Part shown: positions 52,423-61,833 of the stretch, piece after piece
Numbering within the stretch: position 1 is the stretch's first letter
How the letters are laid out: each line of letters begins with the position of its first letter
NCBI GenBank assembly: GCA_020850945.1
Contig: JADZDR010000035.1
Location: 1 to 64,000 of the forward strand
Length of the DNA: 64,000 nt
Source of the DNA: Acidimicrobiia bacterium
GTDB lineage: Bacteria > Actinomycetota > Acidimicrobiia > UBA2766
Direction: 5' to 3'
The notes under the pieces: model-generated
Database searches by the model: none
What the model saw: only the letters and a program-made list of their open reading frames with translations
What the model was told of the DNA's origin: nothing
Position numbers and translations under genes: made by a program

Positions 52423-52440
52423 CAAGAAGGAGAGAACGCA

Positions 52441-53148
52441 GTGCCCAGCATCGAAACCTCGAGCACACTTGCCGAGCTCGTCACCGTCAACCCAGGTCTC
52501 GCCCGCGAGCTCGAGCGCCGCAACCTCGACTACTGCTGCGGCGGACAGCGCACGCTCGCCGAAGCCTGCTCCGAGGTCGGGCTCGATCCCGACACGACCG
52601 CGACCGAGCTCGAGTGGGTCGAGTCGACACCGGCAGGCGACTGGGTCGGACTCGACCCGGCCGCGTTGACAGAGCACCTCGAGGAGACGCACCACGTCTA
52701 CCTCAAGGAGGAGCTCCCGCGACTCGCGGCGCTCGCCGCCAAGGTGCGCGACGTGCACGGCGAACGCCACCCCGAGCTCGCGGCCGTCCACGACACGTTC
52801 ATGGAGCTGCGTTACGAGCTCGAGCCGCATCTCGAGAAGGAGGAACAGATCCTCTTCCCCATGATCCGCGAGCTGACAGCCGCGGACGAGGCACTCGAGT
52901 TCCACTGCGGATCTCTCGGGAACCCGATCCGCGTGATGCTCATGGAGCACGACGCGGCGGGTGATCTCCTCGTGCGGCTTCGGGACCTGAGCGGCGGCTA
53001 CACCCCACCCGGCGACGCCTGCGCCAGCTACGAGGCTCTCTACGTCGGTCTCGCCGCGCTGGAGGAGGACACCCACATGCACATCCACAAGGAGAACAAC
53101 GCCCTCTTCCCCGCCGTGCTCGAGATGGAGGCCGCCCGCCAGGCCTGA
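52441..53148 (+). CDS. ric: iron-sulfur cluster repair di-iron protein
   Basis: A 235-aa Ric/ScdA/YtfE-type protein. The N-terminal DUF542 has LERRNLDYCCGGQRTLAEAC with the CCGG pair (about residues 31-34). The hemerythrin-like domain carries metal ligands in EETHHVYLKEELPRL, LEPHLEKEEQILFP, LMEHDAAGDLL and HIHKENNALFPAV. These proteins restore Fe-S clusters damaged by NO or peroxide. GTG 52441 has AAGGAGAG upstream. Third gene of the Rrf2 unit and convergent with narI (8 bp apart). Confidence 0.92.
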   Translation: MPSIETSSTLAELVTVNPGLARELERRNLDYCCGGQRTLAEACSEVGLDPDTTATELEWVESTPAGDWVGLDPAALTEHLEETHHVYLKEELPRLAALAAKVRDVHGERHPELAAVHDTFMELRYELEPHLEKEEQILFPMIRELTAADEALEFHCGSLGNPIRVMLMEHDAAGDLLVRLRDLSGGYTPPGDACASYEALYVGLAALEEDTHMHIHKENNALFPAVLEMEAARQA

Positions 53149-53156
53149 CAGCGCCC

Positions 53157-53903
53157 CTAGCGTCGCGCGATCGTGGTCCACGCAGCCGACTCGCCCGGTG
53201 ACGGGTCGGGTCGTGTGCGGCGGCGCCGGTAGACGATGTAGGGACGCCACAGGTACGAGTACGGCAGGCTCCACGCGTGCACGAGACGTGTGAAGGGGAA
53301 CAGGGCGAGGAAGAGCCAGGCCACCGTGACGTGCACCTGGTACACAACGGGTGCGGCGACGATGCCTGACACGTCCGGGTCGAACACGAAGAGGCTGCGG
53401 AACCAGACCGCGACCGTGGGCCGGTAGTCGTAGCCCGGTCCGAACACGTTGTAGCCGACGGTCTCGAGGACTCCGAGCAGGATCATGATCCACATGAGGG
53501 GATACATGATCCGATCGCTCGTGGACGACGCGTTGCGCACCCGCGGGCCCGTGATGCGCCGCACGCTCAGGATGCCGAGGCCGGCGAGGATGAGTACCAC
53601 CGCCGTCGTCCCGCCCGCCGCCGCCACGAAGGCGTACAACGACTCCGGGATGCCGAGGTCCTCCGTGAGGGATTCGGGCACGAGGATGCCGAGAACGTGT
53701 CCCGCGACGGCGAGGATCACACCGAGGTGGAACAGGGGCGACCCGAGCTGCAGCCAGCGCTTCTCGTAGAGCTCCGACGAGCGGGCAGTCCAGCCGAAGC
53801 GGTCGAAGCGGTAGCGCCACACGTGCCCCACCACGAACACCGTGAGGGCGACGTACGGCAAGGCGACGAAGAGGAGGATCTCCCACCCAGCCGCCCCCGT
53901 CAT
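53157..53903 (-). CDS. narI: respiratory nitrate reductase gamma subunit
   Basis: A 248-aa membrane cytochrome b that passes electrons from quinol to NarH. It has five helices and the heme-ligand His residues in VVGHVWRYRFDRFGW, LFHLGVILAVAGHVLG and VYQVHVTVAW...RLVHAWSLP (given here in parts). ATG 53903 overlaps the narJ stop (ATGA). Last gene of the operon. Confidence 0.94.
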   Translation of the reverse strand: MTGAAGWEILLFVALPYVALTVFVVGHVWRYRFDRFGWTARSSELYEKRWLQLGSPLFHLGVILAVAGHVLGILVPESLTEDLGIPESLYAFVAAAGGTTAVVLILAGLGILSVRRITGPRVRNASSTSDRIMYPLMWIMILLGVLETVGYNVFGPGYDYRPTVAVWFRSLFVFDPDVSGIVAAPVVYQVHVTVAWLFLALFPFTRLVHAWSLPYSYLWRPYIVYRRRRTRPDPSPGESAAWTTIARR

Positions 53904-54568
53904 GTGAGACCCCGCTCCGTACCGGCGCATCCCCACGGTGGGTCGGCCTGCAATCCGACCTGCTCCGTGGGTGGTCCGTGCGTGGCGAGGTCCGCGAGCA
54001 GTCGCTCGTCCACGGGTGGGGCCCAGGCGACGAGGCTCACGACGGCATCGAGGACCGCCCCGAACGGGCTGCCCGCATCGTGCAGGGCGCGGCGCAGGAG
54101 CTCGAGTGCCGGGAGGTGGTCGACGAGGACCCCGACGGCGGTTGGTGCGGACGCGACGAACTCGAGGACGAGAGGCAGGTGGTCGGGTAGCTCGCGCCCC
54201 TGCATCTCGAGCCCGTTGCTGTGAAACAGCTCGCGCAGGCCGAGCAGGGCCGCCCCCCGGCCGCGCGTGTCGCCGTGCGTGTAATAGGTCAGGTTGAGCG
54301 AGCAGCGCCGCCGCAGGTCGAAGGTCTCGACGTAGGTCCTACGCCGAGTCGACGCCGGCCGCTGCTCCCACTCAGAGACGAAGTCGAGGAGGTGGCGCCG
54401 CGAGACCGACTCGGGGAGCTCGAGGATCGCGTCACGTGCGAGCCCGAGCGCCCCGTCCGTGTCCTCGCCCGGGTAGTCGAGGCAGATCGAGGCGGCCATG
54501 CACACGACTGCCGTGTCGGCATCCGTCGGCCGCCCGTTCCGTTTCGCGCGGCGCAAGGTCAAGCTCAT
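53900..54568 (-). CDS. narJ: nitrate reductase assembly chaperone
   Basis: A 222-aa NarJ/TorD-type chaperone that inserts the molybdenum cofactor into NarG before NarI binding. The family block YVETFDLRRRCSLNLTYYTH (about residues 78-97) followed by GDTRGRGAALLGL is well kept. ATG 54568 overlaps the narH stop and its own stop overlaps narI. Confidence 0.93.
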   Translation of the reverse strand: MSLTLRRAKRNGRPTDADTAVVCMAASICLDYPGEDTDGALGLARDAILELPESVSRRHLLDFVSEWEQRPASTRRRTYVETFDLRRRCSLNLTYYTHGDTRGRGAALLGLRELFHSNGLEMQGRELPDHLPLVLEFVASAPTAVGVLVDHLPALELLRRALHDAGSPFGAVLDAVVSLVAWAPPVDERLLADLATHGPPTEQVGLQADPPWGCAGTERGLT

Positions 54569-56067
54569 CGGGCCTCCTTGCGGTGGGGGAGGGGGACCTC
54601 TTGCCCGCGGCGCGTCTCGAAGACGCCCGGGAAGTCGAGGCTCCAATGCTCTGTCTGGAGAGCGCCCACGTCCTCACGGTGGCTCCTCGGGATCACGTAC
54701 CTCTCGTCGTAGTTGGCGAGGGCGAGGAGGCGGTACAGGTGCTCGAGTGAAGCGGCATCGAGCCCGGCCGCCTCGGCGACGGCCGGATCGCCCCGGCCTG
54801 TGAGCTGCTCGGCCCTCTTGTAGGCGCGCATCGCCGTCTGCTTGCGCAACGACTCCTCGACCGGTGCCACGTCACCCGCCGCGAGAAGGTTGGCGAGGTA
54901 CTCGATCGGGATGCGGAGATGCTCGATCGCCGCGAACACGTCGGCGGGATCCTCGGCGTCGAAACCGGCCACGGCGAGCGAATCGAGCACCGGGGCGAGG
55001 GGGGGCACGTACCAGACCATGGGCAGGTTGCGGAACTCGGGATGGAGCGGCAGGGCGACGCGCAGCTCGCGCGCGAGGGCGTAGACGGGGGAATGCTGCG
55101 CCGCCTCGATCCAGTCATGCGGAACCCCCGAGTCCTGGGCCGCCGCGACCACGTCGGGATCGCGTGCGTCGAGGAAGAGGTCGCGATGCGCCTCGACGAG
55201 GTCACGTTCGTCCAGTGCCGAGGCTGCCGCCGTGACGGCATCGAGGTCGTAGAGGACGATGCCGATGTAGCGGATCCGACCCACGCACGTCTCGGAGCAG
55301 ATCGTCGGCTCGCCATCCTCCACACGCGCGTAGCAGAAGGTGCACTTCTCGGCCTTGCCCGTCACGTGGTTGAAGTAGACCTTCTTGTAGGGGCAGCCCG
55401 AGACGCAGAAACGCCACGAGCGACACTTGTCCTGGTCCACGAGGACGATGCCGTCCTCCTCCCGCTTGTACATCGCACCGGACGGACACGACGCGACACA
55501 CGACGGGTTCAGGCAGTGCTCGCAGATGCGGGGGAGATAGAACATGAACACGTGCTCGTAGTCGAGACGCACCCGGTCCTGGATCGAGGCGAGGTTCGGA
55601 TCCTCGCGGGCCCGCTCGGTGGCACCGCCCAGGTTGTCCTCCCAGTTCGGTCCCCACTCCAACGCGGTCGGTTTGCCCGTGAGACGCGAGCGGGCGCTGA
55701 GAACGGGCGCCGCGTCCCCGAGCGGGGCCTGCACGAGATGCCCGTAGTCGTACGTCCACGGCTCGTAGTAGTCGTCGATCACGGGCAGGTCGGGGTTGGC
55801 GAAGATGTGGAGGAGCTTGCGCACGCGTCCCCCCGCCTTGAGCTGGAGCCGCTCGCGGCCGTCGAGCTTCCATCCGCCCTTCCAGCGCTCCTGGTCCTCG
55901 TAGTGCTTCGGATAGCCGATGCCGGGCTTGGTCTCGACGTTGTTGAACCAGACGTAGTCGGTGCCGTTGCGGTTCGTCCACGCCTGCTTGCAGGTCACGC
56001 TGCACGTGTGACAGCCGATGCACTTGTCGAGCGCCATGACCATCATGAACTGCGCCCGGACCCTCAT
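54565..56067 (-). CDS. narH: respiratory nitrate reductase beta subunit
   Basis: A 500-aa Fe-S protein. Four Cys clusters are visible: CIGCHTCSVTC (about 16-26), CEHCLNPSCVASCPSG (about 180), KCRSWRFCVSGCPYKK with the Trp that marks the [3Fe-4S] site, and KCTFCYARV...CSETCVGR. It relays electrons from NarI hemes to NarG. The start at 56067 follows the narG stop by 16 bp, with GGGAGG between. Confidence 0.96.
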   Translation of the reverse strand: MRVRAQFMMVMALDKCIGCHTCSVTCKQAWTNRNGTDYVWFNNVETKPGIGYPKHYEDQERWKGGWKLDGRERLQLKAGGRVRKLLHIFANPDLPVIDDYYEPWTYDYGHLVQAPLGDAAPVLSARSRLTGKPTALEWGPNWEDNLGGATERAREDPNLASIQDRVRLDYEHVFMFYLPRICEHCLNPSCVASCPSGAMYKREEDGIVLVDQDKCRSWRFCVSGCPYKKVYFNHVTGKAEKCTFCYARVEDGEPTICSETCVGRIRYIGIVLYDLDAVTAAASALDERDLVEAHRDLFLDARDPDVVAAAQDSGVPHDWIEAAQHSPVYALARELRVALPLHPEFRNLPMVWYVPPLAPVLDSLAVAGFDAEDPADVFAAIEHLRIPIEYLANLLAAGDVAPVEESLRKQTAMRAYKRAEQLTGRGDPAVAEAAGLDAASLEHLYRLLALANYDERYVIPRSHREDVGALQTEHWSLDFPGVFETRRGQEVPLPHRKEAR

Positions 56068-56083
56068 CTGCCGATCGCCTCCC

Positions 56084-59000
56084 TCATTCGAATCTCACGT
56101 CCTGGCCGCGGCGGCGCACGACGGTCACCTCGTCGCGTTGGATCCCCGCGCAGCCGTAGTAGTTGAAGCCGTAGGAGAGCTGCGCGTAGCCGCCGACCAT
56201 GTGTGTCGGCTTGAGGAGGATGCGCGTGAGGGAGTTCTCCGTTCCGCCGAAGCGGCCCGTGCGCTCCGTGCGGGGAGTCTGCACGTGCCTGTCCTTGGCG
56301 TGGTACACGTAGCAGAGGCCCCGCGGCATGCGTGGCGACACGACAGCGCGGCAGTCCACGATGCCGTTGCGGTTCCACGCCTCGATCCAGTCGTTGTCGG
56401 CGACCCCGATCTGTGCCGCGTCCTCGACGGAGAGCCACATGACGGGCCCACCCCGTCCGAGCGTGAGCATGACGAGGTTGTCCTGGTACTCCGAGTGGAT
56501 GGACCACTTCGAGTGGGGAGTGAGATAGCGCAGCACGATCGCGTCCGAACCGATGTCGTCGAGGTCGGGATAGTGCTCGGGCATGTTCAGGGGTGGGCGG
56601 AAGATCGGCATCTGCTCGCCGTACTCGGCGAACCAGTCGTGGTCCAGGTACATGTGGATGCGACCCGTGAGCGTGTGCCAGGGCTTGAGGTGCTCGACGT
56701 TGATCGTGAAGGCGCTGTAGCGACGGCTACCGCTCTCGTCACCGGACCACTCCGGACTCGTGAGCGTCTGCTGGGGCCGGAACTGGGCGTCGGACCACCG
56801 CACGTGCCGATCGCGCTCGCCTTCGACGAGGCCGGTGAGGGGCTTGCCGACACGCGTGCCGAGTTGCCGGAAGCCCTCCCAGGCGACCGAGCCGTTCGTC
56901 GCCCCGGACAGGGCGAGAATCGCCTCGGCGACGTGCTCCGCCGAGGCGAGGGAGGGGCGGCCCCGGCCGGCACCGTCGGAGATCTCTCCGTTCGCCTCAC
57001 CCAGCCAAGCCACGACCTCGGTCGGTTTCCACTCGACTCCCTTGCAGCCGACTCCGGCGGACTCGACGAGCGGCCCGAGGCTCGTGTACTTGTCGTGCAC
57101 CGCGCTGAAGTCACGCTCGACGACGGTGAGGTGCGGCATCGTACGGCCCGGCACCGGCTCGGTCTCTCCCGCCCGCCAGTCGGCCACGATCCCGCCCGGC
57201 TGCGCCGTCTCGCCCGGTGTGTCGTGCCCGATCGACGTCGCGACCACGTCGTGGCGCACGCCGAGGTGATCTGCGGCGAGACGGGAGAACACGCGGGCGA
57301 GCCCGTCGAAGGCATCCCAGTCGGTGCGTGACTCCCACGGGGGATCGATCGCGGCGTTGAACGAGTGCACGAAGGGGTGCATGTCGGTCATCGAGAGGTC
57401 GTACTTCTCGTACCACGTCGCAGCGGGAAGGACGATGTCGCCGAAGTGGGCGGTGCTCGTCATCCGGAAGTCGAGGTTCACGAGCAGGTCGAGCTTGCCG
57501 GTGGGTGCCTCGTCCCGCCAGCGCACGTCCTGCGGTCGTTTCTCGGCGGGTGTCTCGAGGGCGGACGCGTTGTCCTCAGCGCCGAGGAGGTGGCGCAGGA
57601 AGTACTCGTGGCCCTTGCCCGAGCTGCCGAGGACGTTGGCACGCCACACGAAGAGGAGGCGGGGGAAGTTCCGTGGGTCGTCGGGGTCCTCGACCGAGAA
57701 GTGCAGATCCCCGCGCCGCAGGGACTCGACGACGTGATCGACGGTGTCGGCGCCGGCCTCGGCTGCGGCATCTGCGAGGTCGAGCGGGTTGCGATCGAAG
57801 GTCGGATACGTCACCTGCCAGCCGAGGCGCGTCGCGTGGGCGAGGCAGTCGATCGGGGCGCACCCGTCGAAGGTGCCTCGGCCGAGGGGAGACGAGAGCT
57901 CGTCGGCACCGAAGACCTCGTAGCGCCACTGGTCCGTGGCGAGATAGAACCAGGCGGTGCCGTTGCACTGGCGGGGTGGCCGGCTCCAGTCGAGGGCGTG
58001 GGCGAGCGTGACCCAACCCGTGAACGTGCGGATCTTCTCCTGCCCGACGTAGTGCGCCCAGCCACCGCCGTTGCGCCCAATCGTCCCGCAGGCGCTGAGG
58101 ATCGTGATCGCCGCCCGGTACATGACGTCCGAGTTGAACCAGTGGGTCGAGCCTGCCCCGAGGACGATCATCGAGCGGCCACCAGTCACCTCGGCGTTGC
58201 GGGCGAACTCCCGCGCGATCCGCGTCACGACGCCGGCGGGGATCTTCGTGAACTGCTCCTGCCAGGCCGGCGTGTAGGGCGTAGCCGCGTCGTCGTAGCC
58301 GCTCGGCCACTCGCCGGGCAGGCCGTCCCGCTCCACTCCGTACTGGGCGAGGAGGAGGTCGTACACGGTCGTGACGATCCGGTCGCCGATCTGGCGTACG
58401 GGTACGCCGCGCCGCAGGATGCCCGCCGGTGTGACATCGAAACGCGGCAGGTGCACCTCGACAGCGGTGTGGCCGTCGAGCTCGGCGCACGAGAGTGCGG
58501 GTGTGATGTCGCCGAGGTCGAGGTTCCACTTGCCGACACCCGACTCGGTCCAGCGGAAGCCGACCGATCCGTTGGGAACGACGGCCTCACCCGAAGTGCT
58601 GTCGAGCAACACCGTCTTCCACGCCGCGCCCTCTGTCGTGTCGCCGAGGTCGGAAGCGGTGACGAAGTGCCCCGGAACGTACGCGCCGTCCGGGCCGGGA
58701 TCGAGCGTGACGAGAAACGGCATGTCGGTGTACGTGGTCACGTAGTCGACGAACGCGGGTACGGGCTCGCGCACGTGGAAGTCGTTCAGGATTACATGTC
58801 CCATGGCCATCGCCAGAGCGGAGTCCGAGCCGGGTGCGACGGCGAGCCAGTCGTCCGCGAACTTCGTCTGCTCCGCGTAGTCGGGGGACACGACGACGAC
58901 CTTCTGCCCGCGGTAACGCGCCTCGACCATGAAGTGCGAGTCAGGTGATCGCGTCACGGGGATGTTGGAGCCCCACACGAGGAGGTACGAAGCGTTCCAC

Positions 59001-59767
59001 CAGTCCGCGGCCTCGGGGACGTCGGTCTGGTCACCGAAGACCTGCGGGGAGGCGGGGGGGAGGTCCGCATACCAGTCGTAGAACGAGAGGTGGGCTCCGC
59101 CCGTGAGGGCGAGGTAGCGGGAGCCCGACGAGTACGAGACGGGAGACATGGCCGGCAACGGCGTGAACCCGGCCACCCGATCGGGTCCGTAGGCCTTGAT
59201 CGTGTGCACGTGGGCGGCGGCGATGAGCTCGTAGACCTCGTCCCAGGTCGCCCGCACGAAGCCGCCACGCCCCCGCGCCCCCTTATAGGCGGCCGCCTTC
59301 GCCGGGTCCTCGACGATGCTCGCCCACGCGTCGACCGGGTCGCCGTGCGCGGCGAGGGCCTCGTGCCAGAGGTCGAGGAGCGGCCCGCGCACGTAGGGAT
59401 AGCGGACCCGGGACGGGTTGTAGATGTACCACGAGAAGGTGGCACCGCGGGGGCAGCCGCGTGGTTCGTGGTCGGGCATGTCGGGCGGTGTCTCGGGGTA
59501 GTCGACCGCCTGCGTCTCCCAGCTCACGATCCCGTCGCGGACGAACACCTTCCACGAGCACGACCCCGTGCAGTTCACGCCGTGCGTGGACCGGACCTCG
59601 AGATCGTGGCGCCAGCGGTCACGGTAGAAATGCTCTGCTGCCCGATCGTCGACACGCTCGACGTAGCGGCCGTCCGCCGACGGGTTGCCGCGTGTGAGGT
59701 ACCGCTGTCTGCCGAGGAGGACCGTGGCCGCGGGTCGGTGGCCTGTGTCGTCGGGGCCTGGTGCCAG
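56084..59767 (-). CDS. narG: respiratory nitrate reductase alpha subunit
   Basis: A 1227-aa molybdenum enzyme that reduces nitrate on the cytoplasmic side. The FS0 cluster has its His and Cys ligands in STHGVNCTGSCSW and PRGCPRGATFSW (about residues 60-110); the Mo region is LLVWGSNIPVTRSPDSHF. No ATG, GTG or TTG in this frame lies between the usual N-terminus and 59842. A CTG at 59767-59765 is preceded by GGAGG (59778-59774) with 6-nt spacing and gives an N-terminus (LTRGNPSADGRYVE) and length normal for NarG. ATG 59842 is the alternative but would overlap the divergent gene. Confidence 0.93.
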   Translation of the reverse strand: MAPGPDDTGHRPAATVLLGRQRYLTRGNPSADGRYVERVDDRAAEHFYRDRWRHDLEVRSTHGVNCTGSCSWKVFVRDGIVSWETQAVDYPETPPDMPDHEPRGCPRGATFSWYIYNPSRVRYPYVRGPLLDLWHEALAAHGDPVDAWASIVEDPAKAAAYKGARGRGGFVRATWDEVYELIAAAHVHTIKAYGPDRVAGFTPLPAMSPVSYSSGSRYLALTGGAHLSFYDWYADLPPASPQVFGDQTDVPEAADWWNASYLLVWGSNIPVTRSPDSHFMVEARYRGQKVVVVSPDYAEQTKFADDWLAVAPGSDSALAMAMGHVILNDFHVREPVPAFVDYVTTYTDMPFLVTLDPGPDGAYVPGHFVTASDLGDTTEGAAWKTVLLDSTSGEAVVPNGSVGFRWTESGVGKWNLDLGDITPALSCAELDGHTAVEVHLPRFDVTPAGILRRGVPVRQIGDRIVTTVYDLLLAQYGVERDGLPGEWPSGYDDAATPYTPAWQEQFTKIPAGVVTRIAREFARNAEVTGGRSMIVLGAGSTHWFNSDVMYRAAITILSACGTIGRNGGGWAHYVGQEKIRTFTGWVTLAHALDWSRPPRQCNGTAWFYLATDQWRYEVFGADELSSPLGRGTFDGCAPIDCLAHATRLGWQVTYPTFDRNPLDLADAAAEAGADTVDHVVESLRRGDLHFSVEDPDDPRNFPRLLFVWRANVLGSSGKGHEYFLRHLLGAEDNASALETPAEKRPQDVRWRDEAPTGKLDLLVNLDFRMTSTAHFGDIVLPAATWYEKYDLSMTDMHPFVHSFNAAIDPPWESRTDWDAFDGLARVFSRLAADHLGVRHDVVATSIGHDTPGETAQPGGIVADWRAGETEPVPGRTMPHLTVVERDFSAVHDKYTSLGPLVESAGVGCKGVEWKPTEVVAWLGEANGEISDGAGRGRPSLASAEHVAEAILALSGATNGSVAWEGFRQLGTRVGKPLTGLVEGERDRHVRWSDAQFRPQQTLTSPEWSGDESGSRRYSAFTINVEHLKPWHTLTGRIHMYLDHDWFAEYGEQMPIFRPPLNMPEHYPDLDDIGSDAIVLRYLTPHSKWSIHSEYQDNLVMLTLGRGGPVMWLSVEDAAQIGVADNDWIEAWNRNGIVDCRAVVSPRMPRGLCYVYHAKDRHVQTPRTERTGRFGGTENSLTRILLKPTHMVGGYAQLSYGFNYYGCAGIQRDEVTVVRRRGQDVRFE

Positions 59768-59795
59768 TGGGTGCCTCCGTGGTCGAGAGCGGGCG

Positions 59796-59802
59796 TAGGC
59801 TA
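59796..59802. promoter_or_regulatory. bidirectional -10 region of narG and the TDT gene
   Basis: The palindrome GTAGGCTAC gives TAGGCT rightward (59796-59801) and TAGCCT leftward (59802-59797). Leftward transcription would start near 59790, leaving a short leader with GGAGG before the narG CTG. A regulator of nitrate respiration could bind nearby, but I see no clear FNR or NarL box. Confidence 0.45.
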
Positions 59803-59840
59803 CTGCGCATCTCTGCCACGTGGAACGACCGGGTGCGCAC

Positions 59841-60914
59841 ATGAAGGAAGACGTAGTCGAGGTACCGGCCGCCGAGCACACCACGGCATCGTGGCTCGAA
59901 GGCCTGAACCCCGCCTGGTTCGCCTTCGTGATGGCGACGGGCATCGTGTCGACGGCGACGCATCTGGAAGGGCTTTCCGCCGTGGCCGACGTCCTGCTCT
60001 GGATCACGATCGTCGGTTACGTCGTCCTGTGGATCCTGCTCATCGCCCGCATCGTGCTCCATGCGGGGGCCGTGCGGGACGATCTCGGCAACCACATGCG
60101 CGGTATGGGCTTCTTCACGATCGTGGCGGGGACAGCCGTGCTGGGAACCGCCCTTCTCATCGTGGGGGGGAGACCGTCGTTCGCGAAGGTGGTGTGGGTG
60201 GCGGCCCTCGCGCTCTGGGCCGTGCTCGTCTACGCCGTACCGGTGGCACAGATGCTGCGCGAGCCCAAGCCGGAGATCACGGACGGCATCACGGGAACGT
60301 GGCTGGTCTGGGTGGTCGCCACGCAGGGTGTGTCGCTCCTGGGAACGTCCGTCGCCCGCCAGTTCGGGACCAACGCGGAGGCGGTGATCCTCCTTTCGCT
60401 GTGCCTCTGGCTCCTGGGTGTCGTGATCTACATCTGGGTGATGGCGATGATCCTGCAGAGGTTGTTCTTCGGCGCCGTCGAGCCCGCCGATCTGTCCCCG
60501 ACGTATTGGGTGACGATGGGGGCGGTGGCGATCTCCACGGTCGCGGGGTCGGTTCTCGTGCTCGAAGCACCCCGGTATCCGATCACGGCCGATCTCCTGC
60601 CGTTCCTCAAGGGCCTGACGACTCTGCTCTGGGCCGTCGCCACGTATTGGATACCGTGGTTGGTCGTGATGGGCGTCTGGCGCTACGTCGTGCGCCGCTA
60701 CACGTTCCTGCTCGAGCCCGGCTACTGGGCGATGGTCTTCCCCCTCGGCATGTACACGGTCGCGTGCCTGAAGTTCTCGGACGCGATCGCGTATCCGCCC
60801 CTCGCCGACATCTCGGCCGTCTTCGTCTGGGTCGCCCTCGTCGCGTGGATCCTCACGTTCGTCGACATGATCGTGACCTTCGTCCGCAAGACCCGGGCTG
60901 CCGACGCCGCCTGA
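59841..60914 (+). CDS. TDT/TehA-SLAC1-family transporter or anion channel
   Basis: A 357-aa membrane protein with ten predicted helices. LEGLNPAWFAFVMATGIVST is the family's opening helix. TDT proteins include TehA, malate transporters and plant SLAC1 anion channels that pass nitrate and chloride. Because it is divergent from narG and shares the promoter region, nitrate uptake or nitrite export is a reasonable role, in place of NarK, which is not seen in the window. ATG 59841 is used; GTG 59820 is possible. Confidence 0.85.
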   Translation: MKEDVVEVPAAEHTTASWLEGLNPAWFAFVMATGIVSTATHLEGLSAVADVLLWITIVGYVVLWILLIARIVLHAGAVRDDLGNHMRGMGFFTIVAGTAVLGTALLIVGGRPSFAKVVWVAALALWAVLVYAVPVAQMLREPKPEITDGITGTWLVWVVATQGVSLLGTSVARQFGTNAEAVILLSLCLWLLGVVIYIWVMAMILQRLFFGAVEPADLSPTYWVTMGAVAISTVAGSVLVLEAPRYPITADLLPFLKGLTTLLWAVATYWIPWLVVMGVWRYVVRRYTFLLEPGYWAMVFPLGMYTVACLKFSDAIAYPPLADISAVFVWVALVAWILTFVDMIVTFVRKTRAADAA

Positions 60915-60980
60915 CGGAATCTATATGCACTGGGCACGCAAGAATGGCGCGGATCACGTCGGGAGGGGCAGTATGCCGAC

Positions 60981-61802
60981 ATGGAGATCACCTTGCTGGG
61001 TACGGGCAACCCGCTGCCGGATCCAGACCGGGCAGGTCCGTCGACACTCGTCCGGGCCGGTGAGACGAACCTCCTCGTCGACGCGGGCCGGGGCGTGCTC
61101 CAACGCCTGGCCGCCACAGGCCTCACACCGATGGCGGTTTCGGGCATCCTCCTGACGCATCTCCACAGCGACCACCTGACCGATCTGAACGACGTCATCA
61201 CGAGCCACTGGGTCTTCTCTCCCGCTGCCAGACCGCTCCGCGTGTGGGGACCCCCCCGCACGGAGGAGGTTGTGGTCGCGACCCTCGCCGCCCTCGCGCC
61301 CGACATCGAGTACCGCATGGCGCACCACGCCGATCTCACCTGGAGACCCGACGTGGAGGTCCGCGAGGTCGAGCCGGGTGACGTCCTGGCCGTCGGCGAC
61401 GTGACGGTCAGGGTCGGTCGCACCGATCACAGACCCGTCGACCCCAGCGTGGGCTACCGCGTCGAATACGACGGCGTGAGCGTCGTGCTCGCCGGCGACG
61501 GTGTTCCCTGCGAAGAACTGGACGTCCTGTGCTCGGGGACTGACGCATACGTCCAGACCGTGCTGAGAGCAGACATCATCGGTGCCGTTGCGAACCCGCG
61601 TATGCAGGACATCCTCGGCTATCACTCCTCCGTGGAACAGGCGGCCGGCACGGCCGAGCGGGCGGGCGCCCGGGTGCTCGTCCTGACCCATTACGTGCCC
61701 GCCCCCTATACCGGGCAGGAAGAGGAGTGGCGTAGGCTCGCCGCCGAGGTGTTCGACGGCGAGATCGTCATGGGCGACGACTTGACGACGGTTTCCGTCT
61801 GA
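60981..61802 (+). CDS. metallo-beta-lactamase-fold hydrolase, RNase Z-like
   Basis: A 273-aa MBL-fold protein. The metal site is THLHSDHLTDL (about residues 60-70), GDG in VLAGDGVPCEEL (about 175) supplies the bridging Asp, and VLTHYVPAP near 237 the last His. The opening MEITLLGTGNPLPDPDRAGP is as in RNase Z and related hydrolases, but the short length and the missing exosite suggest a hydrolase for a small substrate rather than tRNA processing. It lies 66 bp after the TDT gene. Confidence 0.82.
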   Translation: MEITLLGTGNPLPDPDRAGPSTLVRAGETNLLVDAGRGVLQRLAATGLTPMAVSGILLTHLHSDHLTDLNDVITSHWVFSPAARPLRVWGPPRTEEVVVATLAALAPDIEYRMAHHADLTWRPDVEVREVEPGDVLAVGDVTVRVGRTDHRPVDPSVGYRVEYDGVSVVLAGDGVPCEELDVLCSGTDAYVQTVLRADIIGAVANPRMQDILGYHSSVEQAAGTAERAGARVLVLTHYVPAPYTGQEEEWRRLAAEVFDGEIVMGDDLTTVSV

Positions 61803-61833
61803 CTGCAGACGGGCGAAGACATCGGGAACCGGA

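Noticed and set aside
59820-59842. ATG at 59842 as the narG start.
   Set aside because: It would place the narG start and promoter inside the divergent transporter gene and add an unlikely Cys/Arg-rich extension; CTG with GGAGG fits better.
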